From NCBI RefSeq assembly GCF_032854445.1, contig NC_088300.1, forward strand, positions 57,758,984 to 57,822,983: a stretch of DNA of 64,000 nt. The letters run 5' to 3'. Positions 37,501-52,500 of the stretch are shown one piece after another; position 1 is the stretch's first letter; each line of letters begins with the position of its first letter. This DNA comes from Liolophura sinensis. Taxonomy: Eukaryota; Mollusca; Polyplacophora; Chitonida; Chitonidae. The translations under genes were made by a program, and so were the position numbers. The notes under the pieces are model-generated. The model made no database searches. It worked only from the letters and a program-made list of their open reading frames with translations, and was not told where the DNA came from.

Positions 37501-40500
37501 TCCATGAAGCCCGCAGTGGTTCCAGTACAGTGGATAAGGCACACTCCCATCACACGGTTTGGCTGTGCCATCTGTAACATACACATCAGCTCACTTCAGC
37601 AACCAGGTTGTCTGGTAACAATAACAATATTATCAAATCTGATACAAAATTTCAAAATTTGAACTCACACAACAAAGATGATTCACTCCAAAAAAGTTAT
37701 TCCCCTTCCCTCCCACAAAATAACCCAACCCACCTCCAAAAGAAAAACTGGTTTTAAAAAGGTCTTTCAACTTTCTTCTTTTTTTTTTCTTCAAAAAGAA
37801 ATCACAGGCTAGGCCCACTTTCAGAAAACTTCCTGACTCTCATAATGTATAGTATCAGAACACCAAAAGTTGAAATGAGTTAACATAAAAATGTTATAAA
37901 TTAAAGTGAACCTACCGCGAATCTACAGACAATATTGGCTCCTGCTCCCTCACCCAGACACACCACCTGAGTGATACTGAAGAGCAAAAACAAAAAACAA
38001 TCATGAGGATGGCATCATTCAATCATAGCAACTTTGCTGACTTTCTCCCATGTAAATTTTTTATTTAGCAACTTTATTAAGTGACAGTGAAGGCTTCGGC
38101 TAGCAAAGAGAGAAACTTCATGCTTTTTATCATTATTTCAGCATACCTGATGCTAGATCTCAACTATTATGATTATTATTTAGTACAATTCTTGACTTAA
38201 GTCAGCAAAAAAATCTTGGTCACTGCTTGCATTTATATCACAGTATTTCACTATGCATATATAAACTGTATTAATCAAAAGCATAGTTTTGAATGAATAA
38301 GGGAATTAACTCACTCTAGCTGGTCCAGCACACACACTAAGTCTTCACCAAGACTCTTCATTGACGGAAATTTATAACTGAAAAGAAATTTACAAAAAAA
38401 AAAAAAAAAAACCTGAATCAAGAAAGGGTACATGAAGTGGAAATTCAAGCTACTCAAATAAAGCCTTCCTTCCACCTTAAACAATGAACCAACAGTAGCT
38501 TTCTTTTTAATAATGCTGATGTTATGTGATTAAAATATAGATGACAAAAGCACACTGCTAAAAAACTAAACCATGGGAGAAGATCATGAAATGAGTGACT
38601 GGAGAAAGGAGTACACGATTATTTACACTTTGATCAGCACACTGTGCTTCCACTATTTTTCCAAAAGGACTGCTCCATGCTACATATACTCTATTATGTT
38701 GTACTTTAGACTTGAGCACAGTTCCTTATCTGACTGAAAGTAAGGGGAGGTAACTGAAAAAGAAGCAATACTCGGGTTTGAGATCTTCAGCATTATCCTC
38801 CTGGCCTGGGATGTCCACATGGATCCAGGCGACTCTCTTTGTGATCTCTGCCACATCTGGATGATTGACAAACCGTGCCCACATCGTGTCTGAAAGCACA
38901 TGAGAAAACTCCACTGATACGTAAATACACAATTTTAACCTTCTATGGCAGGACAAAAAGTAGTGATTTTTTAAACTTTATTTCTTGTTTTTTTAAATAT
39001 ATGTATTCGTGTGTCTGCCATCTACAAATTTCATAGCACACACATGGATTCACCATCTTTTTTCTTTCAAAGCTGATCTTTATTTTTTCCAGGTCACATA
39101 ATATGCATACATTCCTGTCTGTGTAAAGCAACAACACCTCATGCAATTTTCAATACATATTATCCATATACCACATATTATGTTGATATATCTATCAACA
39201 TAATAATGACATTTGTATGATTCCCTATCTATAAATTTGCAAAGTATACATTAGAATCAATACAGATACAGGCATACATATTTTAATTAATATGATGAAA
39301 TGACTTTGAAAGACTTACGGTTGCATCCTAAATCGTGTACCGTGAGGATCTTCACTCCACTTTTCAGGCTTCCCTACAAACAGGAACACACGAGTGGTAC
39401 CGGTAATTATCATGTTACTTACGAGAGCACTGGGTAACAGACTGATGTACAAGTATATGCACTACAAAACACATGTAAGGTAGTAGAACATTACTACAAG
39501 TAACTTCATGTATCTTAAACTGAGAAATTTATCAGGCAACCTAATCCATGCTAATTCACACTGTGATCTTCTGCTAGTGGTGTATGTCACACATAATGAA
39601 ACTGTACAATTTTTCTTTTTGAGAAAATCGGACAATGTATACAGAAGCCACTGCACAGAAGCCAATGACAAATGAGAATCATGGTAATTATTAAATAAAT
39701 AAAACTTATGTAAGGACATCTCTGGTTTTCAAACTTGATCTGGATGAAGTTATTCCCTAGAAACCAAAGGTGTCATTTTATTTATTTGATTGGTGTTTTA
39801 CGCTGTACCCAAGAATATTTCACTTATACGATGATGGGAGGAAACCAGGCAGAGCCCAGGGGAAACCCATGACCATCCGCAGGTCACTGAAGACCTTAGC
39901 ACGTACGGCCGGAGAGGAAGCCAGCATGTGCTGGACTTGAACTCACAGCAGCCGCATTAGTGGGAGGATCATGGGTCATTTCGCCGTGCTGGCGTGCTAA
40001 CCCCAAAAGCGTCATAGATGCACAGACATGCAGACAAATCCAAATTAATTTTTGGTTAACTTCCTGGCAAAAGCGCAGGATAAAAATTCAGTTGCACACA
40101 TCACGATATGAGAAAGAGATGTGCAAATGGTAGGTCATTTCATACCCAAAGCAATGGAGACTAAGTCGTCTTGACTGGCTGATATTTAGAGAGCACTAAT
40201 CATATCACTCTCCCAGCAGTGTTTCAATTTGCGGAATTCCATGAGCTCTGAACACCTTGATCAAGCTTACAAAAATAATTTGTAGCTAGTACATTTTACA
40301 TGTAGAATAATACTTTTTATGAAGTTTATTGCCACTTTTTTGATACAATGCATCCATTTTTTTTGGGGGGGGGGCTATCTTTTCCATTAAATAAATGAGT
40401 GCCTAAACAATTACATCATTCATGAATATCTCTTAAATCAATACGCATCTATTGTCTCAATAGGCAGCAGTGCTACTCTTTAAATTAATCATAACTAAAA

Positions 40501-43500
40501 TTGTCGTAAATATTGTTCTACACTTGCAGATTTCATAATGCGGCAGAAATACATGTAGTTACGTAAGCGAGAATGCTACATGTACCATATTCACCATGTG
40601 GGCTTCTTTAGATCTTCCCAAAGTGAAAAGGCACAAACAACATGTGGTGTACTGCTGTTTTGGTGAGAATCAGATGAGCTTCTGCTTACATGTACTTCTC
40701 TTCGGGCTATGGGATGCAAGCATTTGGTGAGGGTTTCATGTGAACTGCGCTTGTTGTATCAGTAATAATTTCTCCTTTGTGAGATATACACATGTATAAG
40801 TGGAGTTGCATAACCTTACACAAACAGAGCCGAAACAAAGTTATATGGCAATAAGAACTGATTGCAAACAGTACTTGTTTTATTGAACATGCAGCTTGAA
40901 TTATAATGCAACCCACTAAGCCATGCACTCTATGAAGCAAGTGGCAAAAAAAAAAAATCCCTATATGTTTTATTTATGCTTGGTACAAGAAATCCATATA
41001 ATTAGCACATTCTCCGACATCATGTACACTGTGACACTTCGCAATTCCTTTGCTCCAACATACGTGTACATGATGGAATCCTGCCCCACCCACAAGCATT
41101 GTGAGTACCTCAAATACCCACACATGCCCCAGGACAGAGAAATCCTAAAACAGTTTTATTTCTGCACATGTGCATGCCAAAAAGTTGAACCAGCGCTTCT
41201 CCACATACATGTATGTCTATTCCTCTACACAGACAGAAGTACATGCAAATGTAAATAACGTATAGGTTAGTCTGTGGCCAGTGGTAGGGGAAGATTTGAT
41301 TTCCAAGTGGTGAGGGTAAACAGGCAATCAGCACGCCCCTCTTACACAATGCAGCTGTATTCCAGACAGCCCTCTGCCTGTGCCAGGGAGTACCAGGGAG
41401 AAGTTCAGGGTTTGCAGTCTGCACTACATGTACTGCTAGCCCAACTCTATATTCAGTGATAAACACTGGGGATGAGGCCATTATGGAACCATACTGAATA
41501 AACCTGGTGTACTGGCCTTGCACTTCCCTCAAAATCAGGCCAGTGGTAGATTAGGTTATCACTAAGGGCACAGGAGTGTAGGCTACCAATCAACTGGGCT
41601 GCCCAAGAATAACACTACATGTACATGTGACTAGTGCCTATAGATGCACACGCTGTGTATACGTGCAGCAGAAAATCACTTTTCTTTGTCATGGATTTCA
41701 TGTCTTTTACTAGATACATGTATGCACAGTTTTCTAGCCTAAAATTTTGGCCAGCCTATTAATGCTAGTATGGTGCAGCAATTACATGTGCCAAACCTTT
41801 CTCTAATCAGAAAAGAGAGAATATCTGCATGACACAATCATTCTTAAGTGAGAGTGGTGCCCGGAATTCCACTGGTCTATTCGCCTGGCGCTTGATGTCA
41901 AAGTAAAACTGATCTAGTGCCTCGGAGAATCATGATGACGTCAACAATAACACAATTGGTATTTAACATGTGGAAAGAAGTTTGGTCTCCTGGGCTCTGC
42001 TGATGTCCTGTTATATAGGAATTCAAAGTCTGAAATTTGAAAGCCTGTGTCACAGTCACTGAAACAGTTCGTATTTATGGCTCCACTGCACAAACTCTTC
42101 ATCGACACTTCCACATGGAAAAAGGCAACTCTTAAACATCATTTAGGCATAGTAATGGATGGTTTTGCAGAAAATACTATGCTGGCTTGGTCAGACAAAC
42201 TTGGGACAAAAAAACTCCATACAGAATTATGGCTTCAAAACATTCCTGAAAGTTCTAAATGGCCTGGTTGTACACATACATTGCTGTTCTTTAAAGTTAT
42301 GGACAATTTAAAAGTGTACATTTACTGTTCTCTGAAGTCAAGGACAGCTTGGAAATGAACATAATACCGTTTTCTGAAGTCATGAACAGTTTAACAGTGT
42401 ACATTTACTGTTCTCTGGAGTAATGGACAGCTTTGAAATGAACATAACACTGTTCTCTGAAGTCATGGACAGTTTATTACAGTGTACATTTACTCCTCTA
42501 TGGAGTCATGGACAGTTTATTAGTGTACATTTACTCTTCTCTGGAGTCATGGCCAGTTTATTACAATGTACATTTCCTGTTCTCTGATATCATGGACAGC
42601 TTGGAAATGAACATAATTCTTTTCTCTGAAGTCATGGACAGTTTATTACAGTGTATATTTACTGTTCTCTGAAGTTATGGACAGCTTGGGCATGAACATA
42701 ATACTGTTCTCTGAAGTCATGGACAGTTTATTACAGTGTACATTTACTGTTCTCTGGAGTCATGGACAGCTTAGTAGTGAACATAGCACAGTTCTCTGAA
42801 GTCATGGATAGTTTATTACAGTGTACATTTACTGTTCTCTGGAGTCCTGAACAGCTTAGTAGTGAACATAGCACAGTTCTCTGAAGTCATGGATAGTTTA
42901 TTAGTGTACATTTACTGTTCTCTGGAGTCATGGACAGCTTAGTAATGAACATAATACAGCTCTCTGAAGTCATGGATAGTTTATTACAGTGTACATTTAC
43001 TGTTCTCTGGAGTCATGGACAGCTTAGTAGTGAACATAACACAGTTCTCTGAAGTCATGGATAGTTTATTACAGTGTACATTTACTGTTCTCTGGAGTCC
43101 TGAACAGCTTAGTAGTGAACATAACACAGTTCTCTGAAGTCATGGATAGTTTATTACAGTGTACATTTACTGTTCTCTGGAGTCATGGACAGCTTAGTAA
43201 TGAACATAATACAGCTCTCTGAAGTCATGGATAGTTTATTACAGTGTACATTTACTGTTCTCTGGAGTCCTGAACAGCTTAGTAGTGAACATAGCACAGT
43301 TCTCTGAAGTCATGGATAGTTTATTACAGTGTACATTTACTGTTCTCTGGAGTCATGGACAGCTTAGTAGTGAACATAACACAGTTCTCTGAAGTCATGG
43401 ATAGTTTATTACAGTGTACATTTACTGTTCTCTGGAGTCATGGACAGCTTAGTAATGAACATAATACAGCTCTCTGAAGTCATGGATAGTTTATTACAGT

Positions 43501-46500
43501 GTACACTTACTGTTCTCTGGAGTCCTGAACAGCTTAGTAATGAACATAATGGACAGTTCAACAGCATTTATACATGTATAAAGCCCTACAATATACATGT
43601 ATACACGCTCATTTAGGTAATGGTGAATTCCGTGGTAATTTACCACTGTCTTTCTGGTCTTCCTTGTGGGGACCATTAATCAGTCTTAAAGCCTGTTCTC
43701 TAAATGGACAGATGTGTCAATGTTATTAGATGCGACTCACAGCTAATGAGTACACGTATATTGATTTAAAAGACACACCAGATATATGAAGCAATCATGA
43801 TTTGCAATGCAATATCATCTTTTGAACTGATTGGATCATCCCCTATAATTGAGTTTATGCTTGGTTGACCAACAAGCAAAAGGTACTTTTTTATGAAACA
43901 CAAATATTTAACACTGTAACTGTTCTCTCTATGAAATCAACATATGTTATGACTAAAAGTTGCTTACAGAAAACAGAAGCTAATATATGAAGGTGAAGTA
44001 AACAGTTTACCTGTAGTGCATGTACAATAGACCACTGCTTTGATGAAAAATGAGGAACTCATTTCTTTTTATAATAAATGTACATGATCATTCCTACCCT
44101 CTGTAGAAGATTATGTGTCATTTGGCTCTGACTGTACATGTATTTTAGCAAATGCCCACATTGATATTTTATCAGTATATAATATAAACCGCATGTTATG
44201 AAACCATTCCCCAAAAAAGCAACAACCTTTCAGCATCATTCATTAATTACATGTACGCCCACATAGTTTTTCCTGATTTAGTTACATGATCTAATAGCCA
44301 GTCCTACACTTGATCCCAAAAGCAGTATTCTCACAAAATATCATTGTTACTGGAATCCTACAATCGCTCTTAAAACAATAAATGTAAATATAAATAAAAA
44401 ACATAAACCTGGACAGCAAATCTGAAAAATCTGTCTCAACCAGTATAGCTTTTATCTTCTTCGTGTCACCATTTTTGGATGGATGGGTGGATACATGAAT
44501 ATTGTACATACAACTGTACTTTCCTTTTCCAACTGCAATCTGATGCATTTAGATCATGGCTGCCTTAATAAAATATGGCAGCCTCTGGCATTTTGTAATT
44601 TATAGAGCCCCACCACTAAGCCAATCACCGTAATTCATGGTGTTGGGGCATCTGGAAGAATTTGCTGTAATCCTGACAAATTAGCAAAAATGATAGCAGA
44701 TGATCTTGGATCTGTAGAGTTAAGATAAGCCTGGCTGCCTGTCAGCAGATTTCATGCATGCACATTCTCAGTCACAAGATTTCTTTCAAAAAAAAAACTT
44801 GTTTGGCGTCTCATAAACAATCCTCAGTATGTGAAAGTCAATGACCCTTGCAAACATGATTATGATACCTGGATAAACTAGGGTAGGTTGACCTGCTTGA
44901 TGACAGGAGCTCTACAGGTGCAAAACCACCCTCAAATAATACTATACCCAGAACACCTAGCTAGATCAAAATACATGCAGGGCAATATCAAGAACAAACT
45001 TAAGATCCAGAAAATGTTTTGGTACCGAAATTCTTGGGCTTCCAAACTGAAAATGAACAAAAATATGATCGCTTTGTTACAAAACCCTTTTCCCTCACTG
45101 ACTTTAAATCTCTCTGAAAGCATATTTTTTATGAGTTGGATTTTACAAAATTTTTTCAATGTACAGTCACAATGTCACTTTAAATGTTTGGGATCAGAAA
45201 TGAATTTTTTTTCTAGACATGGGCTGGAACCCATGAACAGCTGTACAAAGTTCTTGCACTTATTTGTTTGAAGTGCATGCACTCCTAGAAATCATTTTAC
45301 CAGCATAATGTATTTGATTTCAAAGATTGTTCAGAACTTCAGTGCATTTGTAGGTACATATACATGTGTATGTATGTATGCTTCAAGTTTTACGTCGTAC
45401 TTAATATTTCAGTCATATGACAATTACCATCACTTTAAAACAAGTTTAAGTATTACACTTTTATTCATAACACTTATTCTACAGCCTGTTGATCTGCTAT
45501 GCAGGTATCAGCATTATATAGTGTCCACCTGACCTAGGTGGGTCATTTTCCTAAGAAACAGGCGACAACAGAAGCTACTTTTTATTTGTGGAAGGTGCGT
45601 TTTACCTCATTAATTGTGTAAATTCTTGAACTATTTTTGTTTCAAAAACAAGCACATTAAAATTTCATAACTAGGCACAGTTTAAATCCACAGCGTCTCC
45701 ACTGATATCACCACAATATGGCTGAAACATTGCCGTTGTGGGGTTAAGCCAAAATCATTTATTCATTCTGCACTGATATTCGCACGGTGACATCTGCGAC
45801 GTATGTACTCTGCTTACTGGGACTGAGGCTTTAGTTCAACATTCAGTGTCACCAACATGACATAATAGGTTGGACTGTACTTTTGCAGGTAGCCAAGTAC
45901 GCTCATATAAAGGCACTTTTCACTCAAGACTAATAGAAAAAGCAGTTTGGTGAGCTTTATTTTTATTTGATATACTTTATTCTGGCAATGATTTTTAAAG
46001 AAAACAAAATTTTTTTAAAAATTCTGAGTGTTGAAAGTCAGGCAAAATTTTACATTTATACCTTTTGTGTATTGCATACATTAGTAAAAGGACAAATTCT
46101 ACCTATACAAAGGCATTTTTAATCTTCAATTCATAAAAACGTATTTCGCTGAACACAATTTTTTTTCTTACTCCATATGATTTGTTCTTGCAACAATTGC
46201 TCTCACTTTACGAATTTTTTCAAAGTGTGAGTCTTTTGAGTAAAATGTATTGAGGTAACTTTATCATTTCAATCTGCAGTTTAGTATTTGTTGAAGGAGA
46301 ACCCCAACAAGTTTATTTTCACACTAAATGTTCAGTAAACACAATATTTGTGCTATGTTAGTCCGTAAACTGCATTTAAAAAACTATTATGTAAAACTAG
46401 TTCCATTAAAAAAAAAAAAAAAAACTATTAAAGTTGGACCTTCTGACTATCTTGTTAACCGGGGAGCCCTGGCAGGGTGACATCATGATGTGAATACCTG

Positions 46501-49500
46501 CCAGGATTATGCACTGAAAGCCTTGCAAGGCATAGCCGAATCCATGCATTAGGCCTACTCGCCGTGTGGTTTTCCAGAAGCTATCATGTGACTTAAGCTA
46601 TAATTAATCCTACATGTACACCTCTCAATTAGCACCCTGAAAGTAATATAAGTTTTACTACAAATATTTTGAAAGATAGGCTACCGGAGTTGTAGCCCTA
46701 TTAGATCCGGGAAAACGTGTATAGGGCATAGCAACTGGTCGAAACGATGACTAATTTTTGCTCACATATCGGCCACAAGAATGACACAAATGTGCTCTGG
46801 TCTGGTTTGCCTGACACGAATTGGACATCCACAGAATTATGCTAGTACCTGTGGAGAATCTGGCACGGTTTTGCAGTTAACGGACTAAATTTTTACAGCC
46901 AAGTTGAGCGAAACTGGCTGTGACACAAAGACCCATGCAGTTGGGCCAGCCAACTGTGAGTTTCACTGACACAACTAAAAATCAAGGTACGCTTTTATGT
47001 TTTAAAAAAGTATCACTGGCAGAAATAAATAAGGTCTGAATTATAGTGAATGGAAATAGCAATCAACAACACATAGAAATGCCAGTTTAAAATCTGTAGC
47101 CACGTGGCCATTGTAGGGCAAAGGCTTGAGGCTCCCTACAGTTTGTGTCACAGCCTGCTGTTTCAAACAAGCAAGTACATGTAGCTAAACAACTTCTGCA
47201 TTCTGGGAGTGAATTAGAAGTTATGGCTGAATTAGCACAAGACTATGATGCTATGATGGAGTCCAAGGAAATTGAAGGGAGTTTTTGACGAGGACTGGTC
47301 CACATTTTGTAAATCTGTGCAATTTATAGGCCATGTAACTTTACAGTATTCTGCATTGTGTTACTGCAGTCGCATGCCTCACGTGGGCATGGAATAATCT
47401 CAAAATTATCTGTAGAAGTATAGTGATGTTTCCTGCTGTCTGTGTTGTCCACATAGAGGAGCCTCAGATGCCTGCAGTGAATGTACCGACATCACAAAAT
47501 CAACGGTGGCTCGATCACAGCAGAGTAAATTTTCTGATGTTTGATGACCAAATTCTGCCGTTTTTCTTCTGTTTTTGGCGTATTAACGATCAGAGTGGAT
47601 TCACGGGACATCAAACTGTCTGCAGTTTGGAAAGCTCAGTGTTTGGGATCTTCTTTTAAAGATGCAGATGTGTTGAGGTGTAGAAACTTTTGGTCAGGTG
47701 AAAAGGTTACATGCCACTGAGACATATAGTACAAAAAAAATGATTTCAACCACTGCTTGACAGTTAAGTGTGGAGTAAGCTGTCAGCATTGTGTTCATGG
47801 TGTGGAAACATGTGACACACATGTACATAGATTCTACACAGGAGTGCATATAAGCAATGAAGCCTGCCCATTAATGATGCTGAAACTGTGCTAGCTAGTG
47901 TTATCATGTCAGCACTTGATAGAAGTCCAAAGGTTAAAACACAGTTCCCACTATGCACCAAGCTTTATTAAAGAATACATGAAAAGGTAGTACATGTGCA
48001 TGTATAAAACTAAGCGTATGGATTTAAAGAAATGAAGAAAGACATGACCAAAAAAATTTCCATTTTTGAGGTATATGTTAACATATTGCTCAACAGCCAG
48101 AAATGATGCCCTCAAATGAACATCATATATCCTGTTTTAAGAAATAAAAAGAAAGTGTTTCATGTATCCTTAGAGAATGTCCGCTTTTTTAATCTCTTAA
48201 AAATGTACATGTACTTGTACTTGTAAACTTATGTCATTATGTTGCTTAACCTGAAGCTGTATAATAGCAGATGTATACTGACATACATGTAATGCTTCAA
48301 AGAATTTAAAAAAACAAGAACACAGGTAGCAAACAAATACACAGGATTATAATCCAGCTCCTGTTGGTTTGGACGGGGCCTCATTCTGGAGGTTTGTCAG
48401 GTACGTTTTTCTCTATTTTTCTTGAGTATCCATCAAACCTCAATCAAATAAAATCAAATGCACAAATACATGTGTGTATATATATCTAAGAAAGAAGCTG
48501 ATTTTTCTGATGTGGAGAATGGGTATAAGAAAAAAGTAAGGAAACCTTCTCACATTTCCACATCATTGTATTAAAACTGCAGTTACGAGTTTTCATCCCT
48601 GATGAGAATGAAAGTTCTAAACTGCAGCTGGAATACAACCATGTAGAAATTTGACAAAGTGTCCCTTGTTTTTCTTAGGCTAACATGACTAATTTTGACC
48701 TCAGGGGTATTGGGCCTGAGCACTGTGTGTTAGTCCAAGCTCTGGGAATAGAACGAAAGTCAGTGAAGCAGTAAACTGTGTGCATACACAATTCCAACTA
48801 CTACCCCCTATGCGACTGTGCTACATGTAACTACTGACATCTCAGCTGGTACACTCTTATTACAGAGAGTGTGTGGAACCTGGTCAGAAATCAGGCATCC
48901 TACAAACCCTCTCATCTATCAGTATTGATTGACACATGGGCCAGAGATATTTATTCCAGCTCCATCCTGGCATTGTCCAACTGGACTAGGGTGTGCTGAA
49001 AGGTTTGCCCAGCCCCATAGCCTAGTGCATGGAGAGATGTGGAGAATGGAGGTGGAGGGGTGGGAATCAGGGTGAAGCTGACCTAAGGCCATGGCCCACT
49101 CAGCTTCACCACTCTGACAAATTACATAATTACACTGCATGTGTACTTTAACATGAAATCCTCTAGTCATCCTAGGCAGAGTACATGTAGTACTTATAGA
49201 TATCATCCCGGCTCCCTCACAAATTATTCATGAATACCATTTTGGTTTGGAATAAATCCACTGGTAGCAACAACGTGACACAGAGAGGAGATACTAACTA
49301 ATCCATACAAGGAAATGTCGCTGGACAAAAAAAATATATTGCAAAATGCATGTACATACGACTGTGTACACAATCAACAGCTGATATTTTCAATGAAAAA
49401 TTTCTGTTCCAAATGATTTAACCTATTCAGCAAATAGAGCTTGTACTTCCTTGCAAGACATTGTGAAAAGGCATTAGCAATTAGCCATTTTTTTACTTCA

Positions 49501-52500
49501 GGAAAAACCATCTAAATCAGTTCAATAATGGGAAAAAGGCTACAGCTCAGTATAAGTTAAACGTTGACTTGCTTCACGCCTCCTCCCATCACATCATTCA
49601 CTTAGGCCACTAGGTTTTTGCCAGATCTCTGTTGCCCTACATCTCTGAACCCTTCAGGCTCTGAAGAGCCTCCAATCAGATACTGTTACATGTTACACGG
49701 TTTCATATGAGACTAAAGAGTTTGAATGCTTGACTTACAAACATATATGTTCTAAGCATGTAATAATATTATAAAAATGTAAAACATGTTTTATTTATCT
49801 GTTTGATCTTTTAAGCTGTTCTCAGAAACTTTCCACTTAAAATGGTTGAAGAAATCAGAAGCACCCAAGTAAACTACTGCCCTTTCCCAGGTACCGGACA
49901 AATCAAGTGATTTCCACATGTAGATAAAAAATTCAATGTCTGTCCATAACTTGTGCACAGGTACACATTTTGCAAATTTACATACAGCTTAACCATAAGT
50001 ACTCAGGTACACAAATCTAGGGGTCTGGCTGTCAAGGTTTTGTGCTTTATTCAGCTACACGTTATTTAAACAGATATCTCTTAAGATTATGGTCCTAGAA
50101 GTGGTGAGAGTTTAAAAGGTCAGAAATATTTGATCAACACAAAGTCATAAATTCCTCTGGGGGTCACCTTTGCAAGTTTTTCAAAACAGTGCTAAAAAGA
50201 AATGGATGAACTAGGTCAGAAATTGATAAAATATATGCTTAGATATCTGGCATGCCTAGAGAGGATGTTTTCCACAGTAAGTCATTATCTTTTCTTAATT
50301 TTTTTTCCAGGCTCATAAATCTGTAGTAATACAAGTATTTAGGCCATGTCATCTGTCCTCTATTAGTTACAGTAGATAATCTGCATATAGATAAGTATGT
50401 ACACAGCATTCTGATTCCCATCTGTCTTAATGACATTGTCATTCATATTCCACTAATTAACATCATAAGAACAGGGGTCTAAATAATAAGGTGTGCACCT
50501 GTCCACGACAGGTTTTTTTTTGGTGCAAAACCCATGTTCCTGGTCTTTTGTCACAAGTGCATTTCAGAACATTATTTGTGAAATTTCTGAAATTTCTTTC
50601 CGCTTTATCTGATGTGTACAGGTGGAGAAACTTTTGGACAGGTAGATAAAATTATATTTCACATGGAAGAGATATGAAAAATGTAAGAGTTCAAATTCAG
50701 CCAAAGTAAGAAGTGTATAAACAATAAATAGAAATCTAATAAGCGAGTGGAAACATAAACATAACTGTATACCAGCATGGGCATGGGTAATGCCAGTTTC
50801 ATGTATCAAGAATGTTAAGACAATCTTCTTTGCATACAGCAGATGTTTCTGTACAATTTTATCTGACACATTCACACACAAATGAATAAAGAACTACTTG
50901 ACTGATCAACACTGGTATTTCATAACAAATGTGAAAAAATAAAAAAATAAAAAAACTGCTTAAATATCAGTTGACCAAGATACCCGTGCTGTTTAGTTCT
51001 GTTAATAATATATGTAATAATACAAACAGCACACAAACATAACACTCTTCTCTCACCTACCCACATCTGTGCATTACCTTCTCAACCACCACTGTCTTAT
51101 AACTGGCATAGACTAAGAACTTCTATTTTTGCACGTTAAACCCCAAGCACTCACTCACTCACTCTATTTTTGCTCTTAGGTTAAAAGATGTTAAAAATTT
51201 TGTCTGACCAGACCAATTATATAGCTGAGTGGCTAAATAGCCCAATTTTGTCAACTGACCATCACCTATGTTCTCAAATGATATGATAAGACTGAAGATA
51301 CATCCAGAAAGCCAGAGTCCATTTATACTGAACCTATTTTAATGAAAAAATGGCATATTGAAGATCATAAAAGTACATGTATGCAAAGGTGGTAGCTGAA
51401 ATTTCTGACTGTGAAGTGATTGATTGACTGACAGGAGTTGAACTTTAAAGAATTTTGCAATCACATGTGCATGTGTATGACAGCAGTCAACTTTAAGGGT
51501 GGTGGAGTGCTTGACTAAACTTTGCCAGGTAGCGAAAAAACCTCTTGGCTTAAAGCTGAAACTGAGCCAGCAAGAGGTGGATTTGAATACATGACTTCAC
51601 TGGTCATGGGTTGAATTGTTGCAGCCAGCCAGAGCACTTCATCCATCCAAGCAATTGAGGTCCCCTGGATTGAACAATGCCCAATGACCAAGATGGCTCA
51701 ATTCCAGGCTGCAGTTATAGATGTCAGAAGGCTTGTCAGTTACTGTTCACGTACCCAGAAGGACAGTGGTCTAGTCACCCCAGATTCCTCCCATCAATGG
51801 CATGGCACAGGTGAAAAATTCTCAAGTAATGGTAAACACCCCCTCCCTGCCCTCCAAAAACACAGCAATCTGTATACTTTAAGACCATTTACATGTAGCT
51901 TCTTTACATCATTTGATCACTGCAATGACAGATGTACACATTAAAAAAAGAAAGGACAATGTGTGTATGACATACTAGTATTACAATATATTTGCTATTT
52001 ATTAATTATAATAAATAACAAATATGAAAACTCCCTAGACATTTTGAATCTCGTGACACCCTCCCACCCTCACTCGAAAAATATTTTTGCTTTATGTTGT
52101 TCAGCCATCACTGTGCCATACCCACTCAGATAAAATAAACACAATGTGTTAGCATATTCAAATGCATGAATATATTACCCATCATATACATTAAAATAAT
52201 GCAATCTGCCATATAAACGAGTGAACATGCGGCAGTATTACCTATGTATGTATTCAGTTATGATAAAGATAACCTTTGGGTTATACATTAATGGGTAGCT
52301 GAAATCAAATGTTCATGTGCTTCTCATTGTTGTCATGTATACGATGACATCTGCTTAAATTTATGATGATATACAGAGCTGTTTCAAACATGCTTCAGAC
52401 TGGAACCAGATGGTGTTGATGCTTACAGAGATAAACCTTTTATCGTGCCACACATGGCTGTATCTACACGCCATCTTTCTATTGGCCACCATTGGCTTTG

